From: Desulfovibrio sp.
Lineage (GTDB): Bacteria > Desulfobacterota > Desulfovibrionia > Desulfovibrionales > Desulfovibrionaceae
Reading direction: 5' to 3'
Length of the DNA stretch: 64,000 bases
Assembly: GCA_031291035.1 (NCBI GenBank)
Contig: JAISLI010000050.1
Coordinates: 43,846 to 107,845, forward strand
A program made the translations under genes and the position numbers. This document shows positions 1 through 9,820 of the stretch, one piece after another. Every line of letters begins with the position of its first letter. Position 1 is the stretch's first letter. A model generated the notes under the pieces. It ran no database searches and had not been told where the DNA came from. It was given only the letters and a program-made list of their open reading frames with translations.

Positions 1-710
1 ACCGCGATATCCAGCTGGCGCACGGCGCCCGCCGCGGCATTGCGGGGATTGGCGAAAATTTTCCGGCCGAGTTCTTCCTGGCGTTTGTTCAATTGCGCGA
101 AATCATGTTTATACAGTATCGCTTCACCCCGAACCGCCAGCGAGGCCGGAAACGGCCCTTCGCCGCGCAGGCGCGGGGGTACGGTTCTGATCGTCCGCAC
201 CGCCCGGGTGACCACCTCTCCGCGCGTGCCGTCACCCCTGGTGAGAGCTTCGGCCAGCACGCCGTTTTCAAAAACAATCTCCAGCGCCAGCCCGTCCAGT
301 TTGGGGTCGCACCAGAACGAGAGCGGGCGGCCGGGCAGGGCGCGCGCCATACGTTCGGCAAAGGCGCGCCATTCGGTTTTCGAAAACACTTTTTCCAGAC
401 CGTACATGCGGCTGCCGTGATCTTTTTTGGCGAGTCCTTCCAGCAGTCCGCCGCCCACGCGCAGCGTGGGTGAAGAGGGGCTGCGCAGATCCGGGTATTC
501 GCGCTCCAATGCCTCAAGTTCCCTGAACAGGGCGTCGTATTCATCATCGCTGATTTCCGGCGCGTCCAGAGTATGGTACAGATAGTTGTGCCGGTGCAGC
601 TCCGCGGCCAGCCATTCCATGCGCCGCCGATCCTTTTCGGCGTGCCCGGCCTGGAGTGACGGCCGGCGGGGCTGTTTCATGTACCGGGAAAATCGGTTTC
701 GGGATGACAT
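1..710 (-). CDS. ligA: NAD-dependent DNA ligase LigA, N-terminal part (C-terminus outside window)
   Basis: Reverse-strand frame not in the ORF list reads MSSRNRFSRYMKQPRRPS...DDEYDALFRELEALE...CDPKLDGLALEIVFENG...KRQEELGRKIFANPRNAAAGAVRQLDIA, with the KLDG adenylation motif and NPRNAAAG motif of LigA. Confidence 0.95.
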   Translation of the reverse strand, partial: MSSRNRFSRYMKQPRRPSLQAGHAEKDRRRMEWLAAELHRHNYLYHTLDAPEISDDEYDALFRELEALEREYPDLRSPSSPTLRVGGGLLEGLAKKDHGSRMYGLEKVFSKTEWRAFAERMARALPGRPLSFWCDPKLDGLALEIVFENGVLAEALTRGDGTRGEVVTRAVRTIRTVPPRLRGEGPFPASLAVRGEAILYKHDFAQLNKRQEELGRKIFANPRNAAAGAVRQLDIA

Positions 711-712
711 GG

Positions 713-2743
713 CTATTCCGGCAAAGTGAGAAATTGTTGGCGCAGCATGCGTATTTTGTCGCGCAGTTCCGCCGCGTATTCAAATTCCAGGTCGCGCGCG
801 GCCAGACGCATTTCCTTTTCCAGTTTTTGTATGGCGGCCGCGGCCTCTTCCGCCGTTTTGGGCGCGACGTCCGCCGGTGTCGCCGTCTTGCGTCCGCGCT
901 TGCCGCCACGCGGGGGATCCTTTTCCGAGTACAGCGAATACAAGGGAGATTCAAGGCTTTTGCGGATGGTTCTGGGAATAATGTTGAACCGTTCATTGAA
1001 GGCCGACTGTTTCGTCCGGCGTCGGGTCGTCTCGTCAATGGCGGCTTTCATTGAAGGCGTCATCGCGTTCGCATAGAGGATAACCTGGCCGTTCACGTTG
1101 CGCGCGGCCCTGCCGAATGTCTGGATCAGGGAACCGGTGGAACGTAGAAAACCCTCCTTGTCCGCATCCAGGATGCAGACAAGGGAAACTTCTGGGATGT
1201 CAAGACCTTCGCGTAAAAGATTGATGCCCACAAGCACGTCGAAGTCCCCCAGGCGAAGGGCGCGGATGATCTGAATGCGCTCCAGCGTGTCAATGTCGGA
1301 ATGCAGGTATCTGGCCCTGATGCCCATATTGCAGCAATATTCCGTTAAATCCTCGGCCATGCGTTTTGTCAGCGTGGTTACCAGCACGCGCTCCCCGCGC
1401 GAAGTCCTGGCTCGGCATTCGCCCAGCAGGTTTTCCATTTGGCCTTTCACCGGGCGCACATCCACACGGGGGTCCAGCAGCCCCGTGGGGCGGATGATCT
1501 GCTCGGCGCCGCCGCCGCCGGCCACGTCGCGCTCATAGCGGCCGGGAGTGGCCGACACGTACACAGCCTGATTTGTCAGGGCGGAAAATTCCTCAAACCG
1601 CAGGGGGCGGTTGTCCAGCGCCGAGGGCAGGCGAAAACCGTAATCCACAAGCGTCTGCTTGCGGGACCGGTCTCCCTTGAACATGCCGCCTATCTGCGGC
1701 ACTGTAATGTGCGATTCATCCACAAAAAGCAGAAAGTCACGGGGGAAATAATTGAGAAGGCAGGATGGAGGCTCACCCGGCCTGCGCCCGTCCAGATGGC
1801 GGGTGTAGTTTTCGATGCCGTTGCAATAGCCGAGCTCCTCAATCATCTCCAGGTCAAGCCGGGTACGCTGCTCCAGCCGCTGGGCCTCCACAAGCCTGCC
1901 CTGTTCCCTGAACCAGGCCAGACGCGCTGCCAGTTCCTGACGGATATCGGCAGCGGCGCGCCTGAGATTGTCATGCGCCGAGACATAGTGGCTTGCCGGA
2001 AAGATGACGCTTTTGGCCGTCTCCGACAAAACCTCGCCGGTAATCGGGTCTATCTCGCGCATGGCCTCCAGCTCGTCGCCGAAAAATTCCAGGCGTAGCG
2101 CTCTTTCGTGGTGATACGCGGGTATGATTTCCAATACGTCTCCGCGCACACGGAAGGCGCCGCGGTGCAGATCATAGTCATTGCGTTCGTAATGCACTTC
2201 AACGAGACGGGCCATGAGGGAATCCATCGTCAAGCGCTGCCCCGTCTCGACGGGAATAACCATTTTGGCGTAGTATTCCGGCGACCCCAGGCCATAGATA
2301 CAGGATACGGAAGCCACGATGATCACGTCGCGCCGCGTCAGGAGGGCGTGCGTTGCCGCATGGCGCAGTTTTTCAATATTGTCGTTGATGGCGGAATCTT
2401 TTTCAATATAGGTGTCTGAAGCCGGAACGTAGGCTTCCGGCTGGTAGTAGTCGTAATAGCTCACGAAATATTCCACCGCATTGCGCGGAAACAGCTCGCG
2501 GAATTCGTTGTAAAGCTGCGCGGCCAGCGTTTTGTTGGGCGCGAGCACTAGGGAGGGGCGGTCGCAGCGGGCAATGACGTTGGCCATGGTGAAGGTTTTT
2601 CCGGAGCCGGTAACGCCCAGCAGCACCTGGGAGCGTACGCCCGCCCGCAGGTTGTCCGTCAGCGTCGCAATGGCCGCCGGCTGATCGCCGGTGGGGGTGT
2701 AATCCGTCTGAAGCTGAAAGAGAGCGGAGGAATCGTTTTTCAT
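713..2743 (-). CDS. uvrB: UvrABC system protein B
   Basis: [45 protein letters not shown]-terminal UVR motif. The true start is probably MKNDSS at 2743; the upstream ORF extension is repeat-derived. Confidence 0.97.
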   Translation of the reverse strand: MKNDSSALFQLQTDYTPTGDQPAAIATLTDNLRAGVRSQVLLGVTGSGKTFTMANVIARCDRPSLVLAPNKTLAAQLYNEFRELFPRNAVEYFVSYYDYYQPEAYVPASDTYIEKDSAINDNIEKLRHAATHALLTRRDVIIVASVSCIYGLGSPEYYAKMVIPVETGQRLTMDSLMARLVEVHYERNDYDLHRGAFRVRGDVLEIIPAYHHERALRLEFFGDELEAMREIDPITGEVLSETAKSVIFPASHYVSAHDNLRRAAADIRQELAARLAWFREQGRLVEAQRLEQRTRLDLEMIEELGYCNGIENYTRHLDGRRPGEPPSCLLNYFPRDFLLFVDESHITVPQIGGMFKGDRSRKQTLVDYGFRLPSALDNRPLRFEEFSALTNQAVYVSATPGRYERDVAGGGGAEQIIRPTGLLDPRVDVRPVKGQMENLLGECRARTSRGERVLVTTLTKRMAEDLTEYCCNMGIRARYLHSDIDTLERIQIIRALRLGDFDVLVGINLLREGLDIPEVSLVCILDADKEGFLRSTGSLIQTFGRAARNVNGQVILYANAMTPSMKAAIDETTRRRTKQSAFNERFNIIPRTIRKSLESPLYSLYSEKDPPRGGKRGRKTATPADVAPKTAEEAAAAIQKLEKEMRLAARDLEFEYAAELRDKIRMLRQQFLTLPE

Positions 2744-2809
2744 GTGCCGGTGAAAATCATAGGTATTCTCGCCGTTCTCCGCAACAGCATTTTTGCCGGT
2801 TCCCCATCC

Positions 2810-2855
2810 CGCCGTAAAGCGCCGAAGGGAGCGTTTAAAAGGCAAAATGCTCTAA
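2810..2855. repeat. IS630-end-like repeat between prmC and uvrB
   Basis: CGCCGTAAAGCGCCGAAGGGAGCGTTTAAAAGGCAAAATGCTCTAA is nearly identical to 48488-48533; terminal GCAAAATGCTCTA matches the IS630 remnant end at 63389-63401. Confidence 0.75.
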
Positions 2856-3712
2856 TTGCTGTAGCCCTTCACGGCGCAGGTGCAGCGTTCCAGACCGGCT
2901 AGGTCACGAAATGTTTTTGCCTTGCGGAAAGAGCCGGCGCCGTCAAACAATGCGCGCGCGCGCGCGCCCTGTTCCGCGCCGTGTTCCACAAGCGCCAAGC
3001 CGTTTTTTTTGAGTGCGCGCGCGGCCAGACGGATGGCGGCTTCAAGATGGGCGGCGCCCTCAAGGGGAGAAAAGAGCGCTTCGTGCGGTTCGAAGCGCAG
3101 CACTTCAGCCATGACCCGCGCTGTTTCGGACTCCCCGATATAGGGAGGGTTGCTTACCACAAGATCGCAGGAGCATGATTGTAGCGGCGCACGGCGCATA
3201 TCTGCCTGAACATACGTGAGTTTTGAGGACGCTTCAAGTCTTCGGGCGTTGATTTTTGCGACTTCAAGCGCCTTTCCGGAAATGTCCAGGAGCATGCCGC
3301 GCCAGAGCCTGCGTTCCAAAACCAGGGTTATGCCGATGCATCCGGAGCCTGAGCCGACATCCACAAAAAACAGGCGGCGGGACTCCGGCAGAAGCGCAAG
3401 GGCCGTCTCAACCAGTAATTCCGTTTCGGGGCGCGGGATCAGGGTATCCGGGGTAACGTGAAAATTACGGCTGAAAAATTCTTTTTGACCGAGAATATAG
3501 GCCAGAGGCTCTCCGTTGATCCTGCGGAGAACCAGCTGGTTCAGCAGTGAAATCTGTTCCTCCGCCAACGCCCTGTCAACACCGGCGATACAATCCAGAG
3601 GGCTGATTTCAAGAAGGTGGCAAACCAGAAGCCTGGCGCACAGGAGCGGGCTGTCCACCCCGGCGGCGCCGAGTCGCCGTCCGGCTTCCGTTACATAACG
3701 GCGCAGACGCAT
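2852..3712 (-). CDS. prmC: Peptide chain release factor N5-glutamine methyltransferase
   Basis: FVDVGSGSGCIGITL SAM-binding motif and NPPYI catalytic motif; PrmC/HemK N-terminal helical domain. Confidence 0.95.
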   Translation of the reverse strand: MRLRRYVTEAGRRLGAAGVDSPLLCARLLVCHLLEISPLDCIAGVDRALAEEQISLLNQLVLRRINGEPLAYILGQKEFFSRNFHVTPDTLIPRPETELLVETALALLPESRRLFFVDVGSGSGCIGITLVLERRLWRGMLLDISGKALEVAKINARRLEASSKLTYVQADMRRAPLQSCSCDLVVSNPPYIGESETARVMAEVLRFEPHEALFSPLEGAAHLEAAIRLAARALKKNGLALVEHGAEQGARARALFDGAGSFRKAKTFRDLAGLERCTCAVKGYSN

Positions 3713-3777
3713 CGCGGGCGAAAGCCGGGGTTGCGGCGGCGGACCTGAGCCTGCTCCATAAGCGTCAGACGGGCGGG

Positions 3778-4479
3778 CTATTTCCCCGATGCGTCGGCAT
3801 CCTGCGCATCGACAATGCGTACGCCGAACTCCGCCACGCCGGAGGGCGGATCGTAAAAAAGCGCCATGAAGGGGACTTCTTCGTCCCGCGGCACATTGAT
3901 GTTATTGGAGAGAATTTCTATTTTGTTGTTGAGGAACGACTCCATTTCCTTTTCGCTCAAAACCTGTAACTGAAAAAGCGAAAGCTGTGTGCCGGCCATC
4001 TGCTTTTTGACGGAAAGGGTATTCCTGTCCTTGTCGTAAATGGCGGCCTCCACGGCGATCAGGGCCTTGGGCCGGGAGGAACCGTTGACAACCTTTCCCT
4101 CGATTACCATAACCTTGCCGATTTTTTCATTGTCAACATAATATTGCCGCACATTGCGCATGGTCAACTCGGCGACTTTCTGCGCGATATCCTCCATTGG
4201 GGGCGTCGCCGGGTTTTGCCGGCCGTACCAGAAATATCCCAGAAGGCCGCCCGCAAGGCAAAGCGCAAGCAAAAGGGCGGCAAGCGCTGTCTTGCGGCCG
4301 TATTTTTTTTTGTCCCGGACCTTTTTTGCCGGATCCGACGGCTGTTCTAACGCCTTTGCGTCCGGCACCGAACAGGGAAAAACGGTTTTGCAGACGGAAC
4401 AGCGCAGCTTCGCGCCGTCCCGCGCGAGATCTTCAGGCAGATTGAATCTGCTGGCGCACTTGGGGCATTGAATTTCCAT
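3778..4479 (-). CDS. MJ0042-type zinc-ribbon / DUF3426-like membrane protein
   Basis: MEIQCPKCASRFNLPEDLARDGAKLRCSVCKTVFPC followed by one TM segment and a DUF3426-like domain. Confidence 0.8.
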   Translation of the reverse strand: MEIQCPKCASRFNLPEDLARDGAKLRCSVCKTVFPCSVPDAKALEQPSDPAKKVRDKKKYGRKTALAALLLALCLAGGLLGYFWYGRQNPATPPMEDIAQKVAELTMRNVRQYYVDNEKIGKVMVIEGKVVNGSSRPKALIAVEAAIYDKDRNTLSVKKQMAGTQLSLFQLQVLSEKEMESFLNNKIEILSNNINVPRDEEVPFMALFYDPPSGVAEFGVRIVDAQDADASGK

Positions 4480-4487
4480 TGAATGTT

Positions 4488-5030
4488 TTACTCCGCTATA
4501 ATCTCGCAAACGGCCGGCAGGGAGCGCCAGCGTTCGGCATAGTCAAGTCCGTAACCTACCACGAAGCCTCTGTCCACATGAAAGGCGGCAAAGTCGATGC
4601 GCACCGCGACTTCCCGGCGTTCATGCTTGTCGATGAGCGCCGCCAGACGCAAGCTGCGCACATGACGCATGGCCAGTCTCTCCAGCAGGAAATTCATGCT
4701 CCGGCCGCTGTCCACTATATCTTCCACTATCAGCACGTGTTTGTCGTTCAGAGGAATGTCCGCGTCCTTGTTGATGACTACCCGCCCCCGGCTTGTGGAA
4801 CTGTTTCCGTAGCTGAAAAGACGTACGAAATCCACTTCGATGTTTTTGTTGCGCAGACAGCGCACCAGATCGCTGCAAAATATAAAGGCGCCTTTAAGAA
4901 CGCATAGTACCACAAGCGCCTCCTCACCATAAAGAGCATCAATCTCTTTTGCAAGTTCTTGCAGGCGCAGCGATATCTGATGTGGAGCGAAAAGTTCTCT
5001 CAATCCCGCCGCCCGCGGTGCGTCAGTCAC
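4488..5030 (-). CDS. hpt: Hypoxanthine phosphoribosyltransferase
   Basis: VLCVLKGAFIFCSDLVR and VLIVEDIVDSGRSMNFL (PRPP-binding motif). Confidence 0.92.
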   Translation of the reverse strand: MTDAPRAAGLRELFAPHQISLRLQELAKEIDALYGEEALVVLCVLKGAFIFCSDLVRCLRNKNIEVDFVRLFSYGNSSTSRGRVVINKDADIPLNDKHVLIVEDIVDSGRSMNFLLERLAMRHVRSLRLAALIDKHERREVAVRIDFAAFHVDRGFVVGYGLDYAERWRSLPAVCEIIAE

Positions 5031-5568
5031 ATTTTTTCTCCTTGCTTTGGCGGGATGCCGAAGTTGCGCCGGCGATGGACGCCATTGGCCTGTTTTTATT
5101 CCCGGAAATATCCAGCAATACGGCGATTTCGTCGCAGTCAGGGTACTTGGGGCAGTTCACGCAATCCGCCCAGATTTTTTGCGGCAGAACATTTTTTTCC
5201 ACCACGCTGAAACCAAGGTTGATAAAAAAGGCGTCCTGATACGTCAGGGCAAAAATTTTTTTCAAATGCAGTAATTCGCATTCGCCGACGCAGGCCTCCA
5301 CAAGGCGACGGCCCAAACCCTGACGCTGCAACTCGTCGCGCACAACCAGGGAACAGATTTCACCAAGGTCTTCCCATATTGGCGCCAGCGCGCAACAGGC
5401 GACGATGTCTCCTTCCGGCGATTCGGCCACAAAAAAGTTGCGAATGTGACTGTAAAGGTAGATGAGGGCGCGCGGCAGCAAAAGGCCCTGTTGGGCGGAA
5501 TACAGCAAAAGCGCGTGCATCGCCCTCACATCGTTCTGATGCGCCTTGCGTATGGTGCATTGCTTCAT
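5023..5568 (-). CDS. GNAT-family N-acetyltransferase (ArgA-like N-acetylglutamate synthase)
   Basis: IRKAHQNDVRAMHALL...EICSLVVRDELQRQGLGRRLVEACV acetyl-CoA binding motif; overlaps hpt start. Confidence 0.75.
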   Translation of the reverse strand: MKQCTIRKAHQNDVRAMHALLLYSAQQGLLLPRALIYLYSHIRNFFVAESPEGDIVACCALAPIWEDLGEICSLVVRDELQRQGLGRRLVEACVGECELLHLKKIFALTYQDAFFINLGFSVVEKNVLPQKIWADCVNCPKYPDCDEIAVLLDISGNKNRPMASIAGATSASRQSKEKKCD

Positions 5569-5573
5569 CGTAT

Positions 5574-6032
5574 TCAGTATTCAAGAAGTTTGTCGATAAC
5601 CATTCGCAATGTTGCGTTGTCAAGAATTCCCGGTTCTGAAATCATCAACAGGCCGTTTTTTGAATAAAAGGCGTTGTGCGGGATGCTGCTGACGCGGTAA
5701 GCTCCGGTTATGTCCCGGCCGGCCATGTATACCGGGTAGTTTACTCCCATATTTTTAATGAAGGATTCCACCTTGTCGGGATCTTCATCCACGGAAAGCC
5801 CGACAAATATGACGCCTTTGCCGGCATATTCGCGGACAGCGCGGGAGAGTTCGGGAATCTCCGCCCGGCAGGGGGGGCACCAGGTGGCAAAGAAATTGAT
5901 GGCGATCACCTTGCCCCTGTGTTTGTCCAGCATGTCCGAAAGGCTGTTCAGGTCAAGCCCGGTGGGAGGCAGGGCAAAGGCGGCGCAGGGCATGAGCAGG
6001 CTGAATATGAAAAACAGAAAACAATGTTTCAC
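5574..6032 (-). CDS. TlpA/ResA-like thioredoxin-fold protein (exported)
   Basis: N-terminal signal peptide; NFFATWCPPCRAEIPEL with CxxC active site. Confidence 0.88.
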   Translation of the reverse strand: MKHCFLFFIFSLLMPCAAFALPPTGLDLNSLSDMLDKHRGKVIAINFFATWCPPCRAEIPELSRAVREYAGKGVIFVGLSVDEDPDKVESFIKNMGVNYPVYMAGRDITGAYRVSSIPHNAFYSKNGLLMISEPGILDNATLRMVIDKLLEY

Positions 6033-6051
6033 GGCGGCTTCTCCAATATAA

Positions 6052-8451
6052 TCATGCCCGCAAAAGATTCTTCGCGGCGCGCACGGCGCTCACCGCGTCG
6101 GCGGCGTAGGCGTCGGCGCCGATGGCTTCGGCAAAAGCCCGGGTGACGGCGGCTCCCCCCACCATGACGCTGATGGGCAAGGCGCGTTCCCTGACCAGAC
6201 GTATTGTGTCTTCCATACGCACCATGGTGGTTGTCATCAAGGCCGACAGCCCGATAATATGCGCATTGTGCCGTACCGCGCAAGATACAATGGTCTCGGC
6301 AGGCACGTCCTTGCCCGCGTCAATCACCTCAAACCCGTGGTTTCCAAGTAAAAGCGCCACAATGTTCTTGCCGATGTCATGGATATCTCCCTCCACTGTG
6401 GCCATAACCACGACAGGGCGGGATTTGGGGAGCCGCCGGCTTTCCAGAAGCGGTTTCAGATGCGCAAAGGCCGTCTGCATGGTTTCGGCGGAACGGATAA
6501 GCTGCGGCAAAAAATATTCGCGGCGCTCGTAGCGCGCGCCGACTTCCGTGATGGCCGGAAGCAGCGCGTCCTGCATCAGCCGGAAGGGTTCCGCCCCGCC
6601 GGCGATCTCGGTGTTGAGAAAATCCAGCACGTTTTCCTTGTCGCCGTTCAGCACCGCCTCATGGAGGTTCGCGCTCGCGTGCTGTTTGCCCGTACTCCCC
6701 GTCCGGCCGCCTTCATGTTTCCAGGCGGAGTAAGAACTGATAAAGGCGGCCGCGTCCTTGTCGTCCCCTTCAAGTACGGCAATGGCCTCCACCGCTTCCC
6801 GCACGCGCGGGGCGGAAGGATTGGCTATGCAGGAATTGAGTCCGGCTCCCGAGGCCAGCGACAGGAATGTGGCGTTGAGCAGATCCCGTGCCGGCAAACC
6901 GAAAGAAATGTTGGAGAGGCCGATTATCGTCGGCAGTCCTTCCCTGCGGCACCACCTTGCCATTTCCAGGCATTCCCTGCCCCCTTCAGATGCGGAGGAT
7001 ACGGTCAGGGCCAATATGTCAATCAGGATCAGGCGTCTGGGTATGCCAAGACTTTCAGCCCGCGCCATCAGTTCCCCGACGATGCGAATCCGCTCGACGG
7101 CCTTGCGCGGCAACTCCGCCCCTTTGAGCGGCAAAAGAATAAACGGGGCGCCGAAATTTTTGCACAGCGGCCCCAGTGTTTCCATGCGCCCCTGCTCTCC
7201 GCTGACAGAGTTGACAAGAAAGGAACCCGGACACCAGGGCAGCGCGGCGGCTATGGCGTCGGAATTCGAGGAATCCAGCGAAAGCGGGTGGGGCAAGCGC
7301 GCGGAAAGAAGGCGCGTCAGTTCCGGTAGAAGGCGCACTTCATCCGCCGGAGAAATGCCGACATTGACATCCAGAACGCGCGCGCCCGCGCCCGCCTGTT
7401 CATCCGCCAGATGCAGGGCCGTTGTGAAACAGTCTTCCCGAAGTTCTTGGGCCAGAATTTTTTTGCCCGTCGGATTGATGCGCTCTCCAATAATGACGAA
7501 GGGCTCGTCCGCGCCGATGCGCACCAGTTGCGAGCGGCTTGTCAGACTGACAGCGGCCCGCGGCGCCGTGGGGGCGCTGTCGCAACGCATGTCGCGCACA
7601 GCCGACGACAGGGCGGCCAGATGTTCCGGGCCGGCGCCGCAGCATCCGCCGAGCACGCGCGCGCCCTTCGCGGCGAAGAGCGCCGTTTTCCGCGCGAATT
7701 CCTCCGGCCCTAGGGGAAAAATTGTCTCGGCGCCGCGCAGTTCCGGCATGCCCGCATTGGGTTCGGCCAGAACGGGGCAGGAACAGACAGACAGCATTTC
7801 TTCAATGACGGTGAGCAGTTGCTCAGGCCCGACGCTGCAATTGGTGCCGACGACATCCACGCCCATATTCTGCATTGTCTCGGCAAAAACGGCGGGCGTG
7901 GTTCCGGTCAGACTCAGGTTTTGCTCAAAGGTCATGGAAACCATAACCGGCAGGCCGCATTCCCGCCGTGCCGCCATGACGGCGGCTTTGGCTTCCGCCA
8001 GGTCAAATTGGGTTTCAATGAAAATCAAATCCGCTCCGCCGGCGACAAGCCCCCTGATCTGCCGGGCAAAGGCCTCAAGGCACTCCTGCGGTTCAATTTC
8101 GCCCAAAGGTTTTATAAACTGTCCCGTGGGACCCACATTTCCGGCGACAAAGCAGGGCCTTCCGATTTCGCGTCCCGACCGGCGCGCCATCTCGACCAGC
8201 TTTTTGTTGATTGAGAACACGTCCGCGTTTTTCGGCAGCTTGCGGGGATTGCCCCCAAAAGTGCAGGAGGTTATAATATCCGCTCCGGCATTCAGATAGG
8301 CCTTGTGAATCGTTCGCAGCAAATCCGGATTTTCAATGCAGAACAGTTCAGGATGCACGCCGGCCGGCATCCCCGCCTTTTGCAGCATGGTGCCCATTGC
8401 GCCGTCAAGCAGAAGGATTCGTCCCGATGAAAGCGCCTGTCTGAATGTCAT
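6052..8451 (-). CDS. metH: Cobalamin-dependent methionine synthase, short form (Hcy-methyltransferase + pterin-binding + B12-binding domains)
   Basis: LLDGAMGTMLQ, GGCCGAGPEH zinc site, FVIIGERINPTGKK pterin domain, VEGDIHDIGKNIV (DxHxxG) B12 domain. ORF ends right after the B12 domain. Confidence 0.93.
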   Translation of the reverse strand: MTFRQALSSGRILLLDGAMGTMLQKAGMPAGVHPELFCIENPDLLRTIHKAYLNAGADIITSCTFGGNPRKLPKNADVFSINKKLVEMARRSGREIGRPCFVAGNVGPTGQFIKPLGEIEPQECLEAFARQIRGLVAGGADLIFIETQFDLAEAKAAVMAARRECGLPVMVSMTFEQNLSLTGTTPAVFAETMQNMGVDVVGTNCSVGPEQLLTVIEEMLSVCSCPVLAEPNAGMPELRGAETIFPLGPEEFARKTALFAAKGARVLGGCCGAGPEHLAALSSAVRDMRCDSAPTAPRAAVSLTSRSQLVRIGADEPFVIIGERINPTGKKILAQELREDCFTTALHLADEQAGAGARVLDVNVGISPADEVRLLPELTRLLSARLPHPLSLDSSNSDAIAAALPWCPGSFLVNSVSGEQGRMETLGPLCKNFGAPFILLPLKGAELPRKAVERIRIVGELMARAESLGIPRRLILIDILALTVSSASEGGRECLEMARWCRREGLPTIIGLSNISFGLPARDLLNATFLSLASGAGLNSCIANPSAPRVREAVEAIAVLEGDDKDAAAFISSYSAWKHEGGRTGSTGKQHASANLHEAVLNGDKENVLDFLNTEIAGGAEPFRLMQDALLPAITEVGARYERREYFLPQLIRSAETMQTAFAHLKPLLESRRLPKSRPVVVMATVEGDIHDIGKNIVALLLGNHGFEVIDAGKDVPAETIVSCAVRHNAHIIGLSALMTTTMVRMEDTIRLVRERALPISVMVGGAAVTRAFAEAIGADAYAADAVSAVRAAKNLLRA

Positions 8452-8503
8452 GGGTTTTTCCTGCGGCGTAATGGAAACAGTTTCCTGTTATTGCTGAAAA
8501 GCA

Positions 8504-8532
8504 TTGAAAAAAATAGGTTAAAACGATATGAT
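8504..8532 (+). promoter_or_regulatory. Putative sigma70-type promoter upstream of rpoH
   Basis: TTGAAA (8504-8509), 17-nt spacer, TATGAT (8527-8532); AT-rich context. Confidence 0.5.
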
Positions 8533-8751
8533 GTCATGTGCTGTTTTTTTCGGATCAAAACCTGATTAGGCTAATTATATCCGATTATTATATTTATACA
8601 ACAGTTGGTGATTCAGGGTTTGCCTCCGGCGCGCGAAGCCGCCGGCTTCGCGAGAAACGGGGCGGCCCTGCCGCCGCCGCGAATCGACAAACGCCGCGAT
8701 ACGCTGAATTGAAATCATGATGTTCGGATACGACTGCCCTGGTGCGCAAGT

Positions 8752-9804
8752 ATGATGAGAAGCAAAAAAAATAGCAAGGCGGAGGCCAGGCCGACGGTTG
8801 AGGTTCTGCCGGCATCGCGGGATGCGCCTGAAGTCGGGGAGGATGTGCTCGATTCGTTGGATATGCCCCCCGAAGACAGCCTTGAAGCGGACGATTTTTC
8901 CGACCCGTCCCTGCCTGTTCCCGCCTGTTCCCGCCTGCCCAAACTCGCGGGCGGCGGAGACAGCCTGTATTTGTATTTGCGCGAAGTGAGCCGTTTTCCC
9001 CTGCTCACGCCGGAAGAGGAGCATGAAATGGCTTTGCGCGTCCGGGATCATAATGACCCGGATGCCGCTTTCCGGCTTGTTTCTTCCCATCTGAGGCTTG
9101 TTGTGCGCATTGCCATGGATTTTCAGCGCCGCTGGATGCAGAATGTGCTTGACCTCGTCCAGGAAGGCAATGTGGGACTGGTGCGCGCCGTCAACAAGTT
9201 TAATCCGGACAAGGGCATCAAATTCTCCTATTACGCATCTTTCTGGATCAAGGCCTATATTCTCAAATTCATAATGGACAACTGGCGGATGGTGAAAATC
9301 GGGACCACGCAGGCGCAGCGCAAGCTCTTTTATAATCTGAACCGGGAGCGGCAGAAGCTGATCGCCCAAGGCTATGTTCCGGACAATGCGGCTCTTTCCA
9401 AAAAGTTCGGCGTCAGTGAGGACCAGATTGTGGAAATGGATCAGCGCCTTTCTTCCGCTGACGTTTCCCTCAACGCGCAGGTCGGGGACGAGTCCGGCGC
9501 CACCCGCATGGATTTTTTGCCGGCACTGGAGCCCGGCATAGAGCACAGGCTGGCATCGGACGAAATATCGGGCATCGTGCGCGAGCGCCTCAAGGTCATT
9601 AGCCCCGAACTCAACGAAAAGGAGCTTTACATTTTACACAACCGCCTGCTGACGGACGAACCGGTGACCTTGCGCGAGATAGGCGAGAGGTATAATATCA
9701 CAAGGGAACGGGTGCGACAGCTTGAGGCGCGGCTTCTGGAAAAAATTCACGAACATCTTGCCGGAAATATCACCGATTTTTCCGACGCATGGATACAGAC
9801 GTAA
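8752..9804 (+). CDS. rpoH: RNA polymerase sigma-32 family factor
   Basis: LYLREVSRFPLLTPEEEHEMALRV, DLVQEGNVGLVRAVNKFNPDKGIKFSYYASFWIKAYILKFIMDNWRMVKIGTTQAQRKLFYNL (RpoH-box-like region), C-terminal region 4 HTH. Confidence 0.93.
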   Translation: MMRSKKNSKAEARPTVEVLPASRDAPEVGEDVLDSLDMPPEDSLEADDFSDPSLPVPACSRLPKLAGGGDSLYLYLREVSRFPLLTPEEEHEMALRVRDHNDPDAAFRLVSSHLRLVVRIAMDFQRRWMQNVLDLVQEGNVGLVRAVNKFNPDKGIKFSYYASFWIKAYILKFIMDNWRMVKIGTTQAQRKLFYNLNRERQKLIAQGYVPDNAALSKKFGVSEDQIVEMDQRLSSADVSLNAQVGDESGATRMDFLPALEPGIEHRLASDEISGIVRERLKVISPELNEKELYILHNRLLTDEPVTLREIGERYNITRERVRQLEARLLEKIHEHLAGNITDFSDAWIQT

Positions 9805-9820
9805 GGTGACGGAAACAGGA

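Noticed and set aside
2746-2845. N-terminal extension of the uvrB ORF ([15 protein letters not shown]...)
   Set aside because: Encoded by the IS-end-like repeat and absent from normal UvrB; MKNDSS at 2743 is the likely start.
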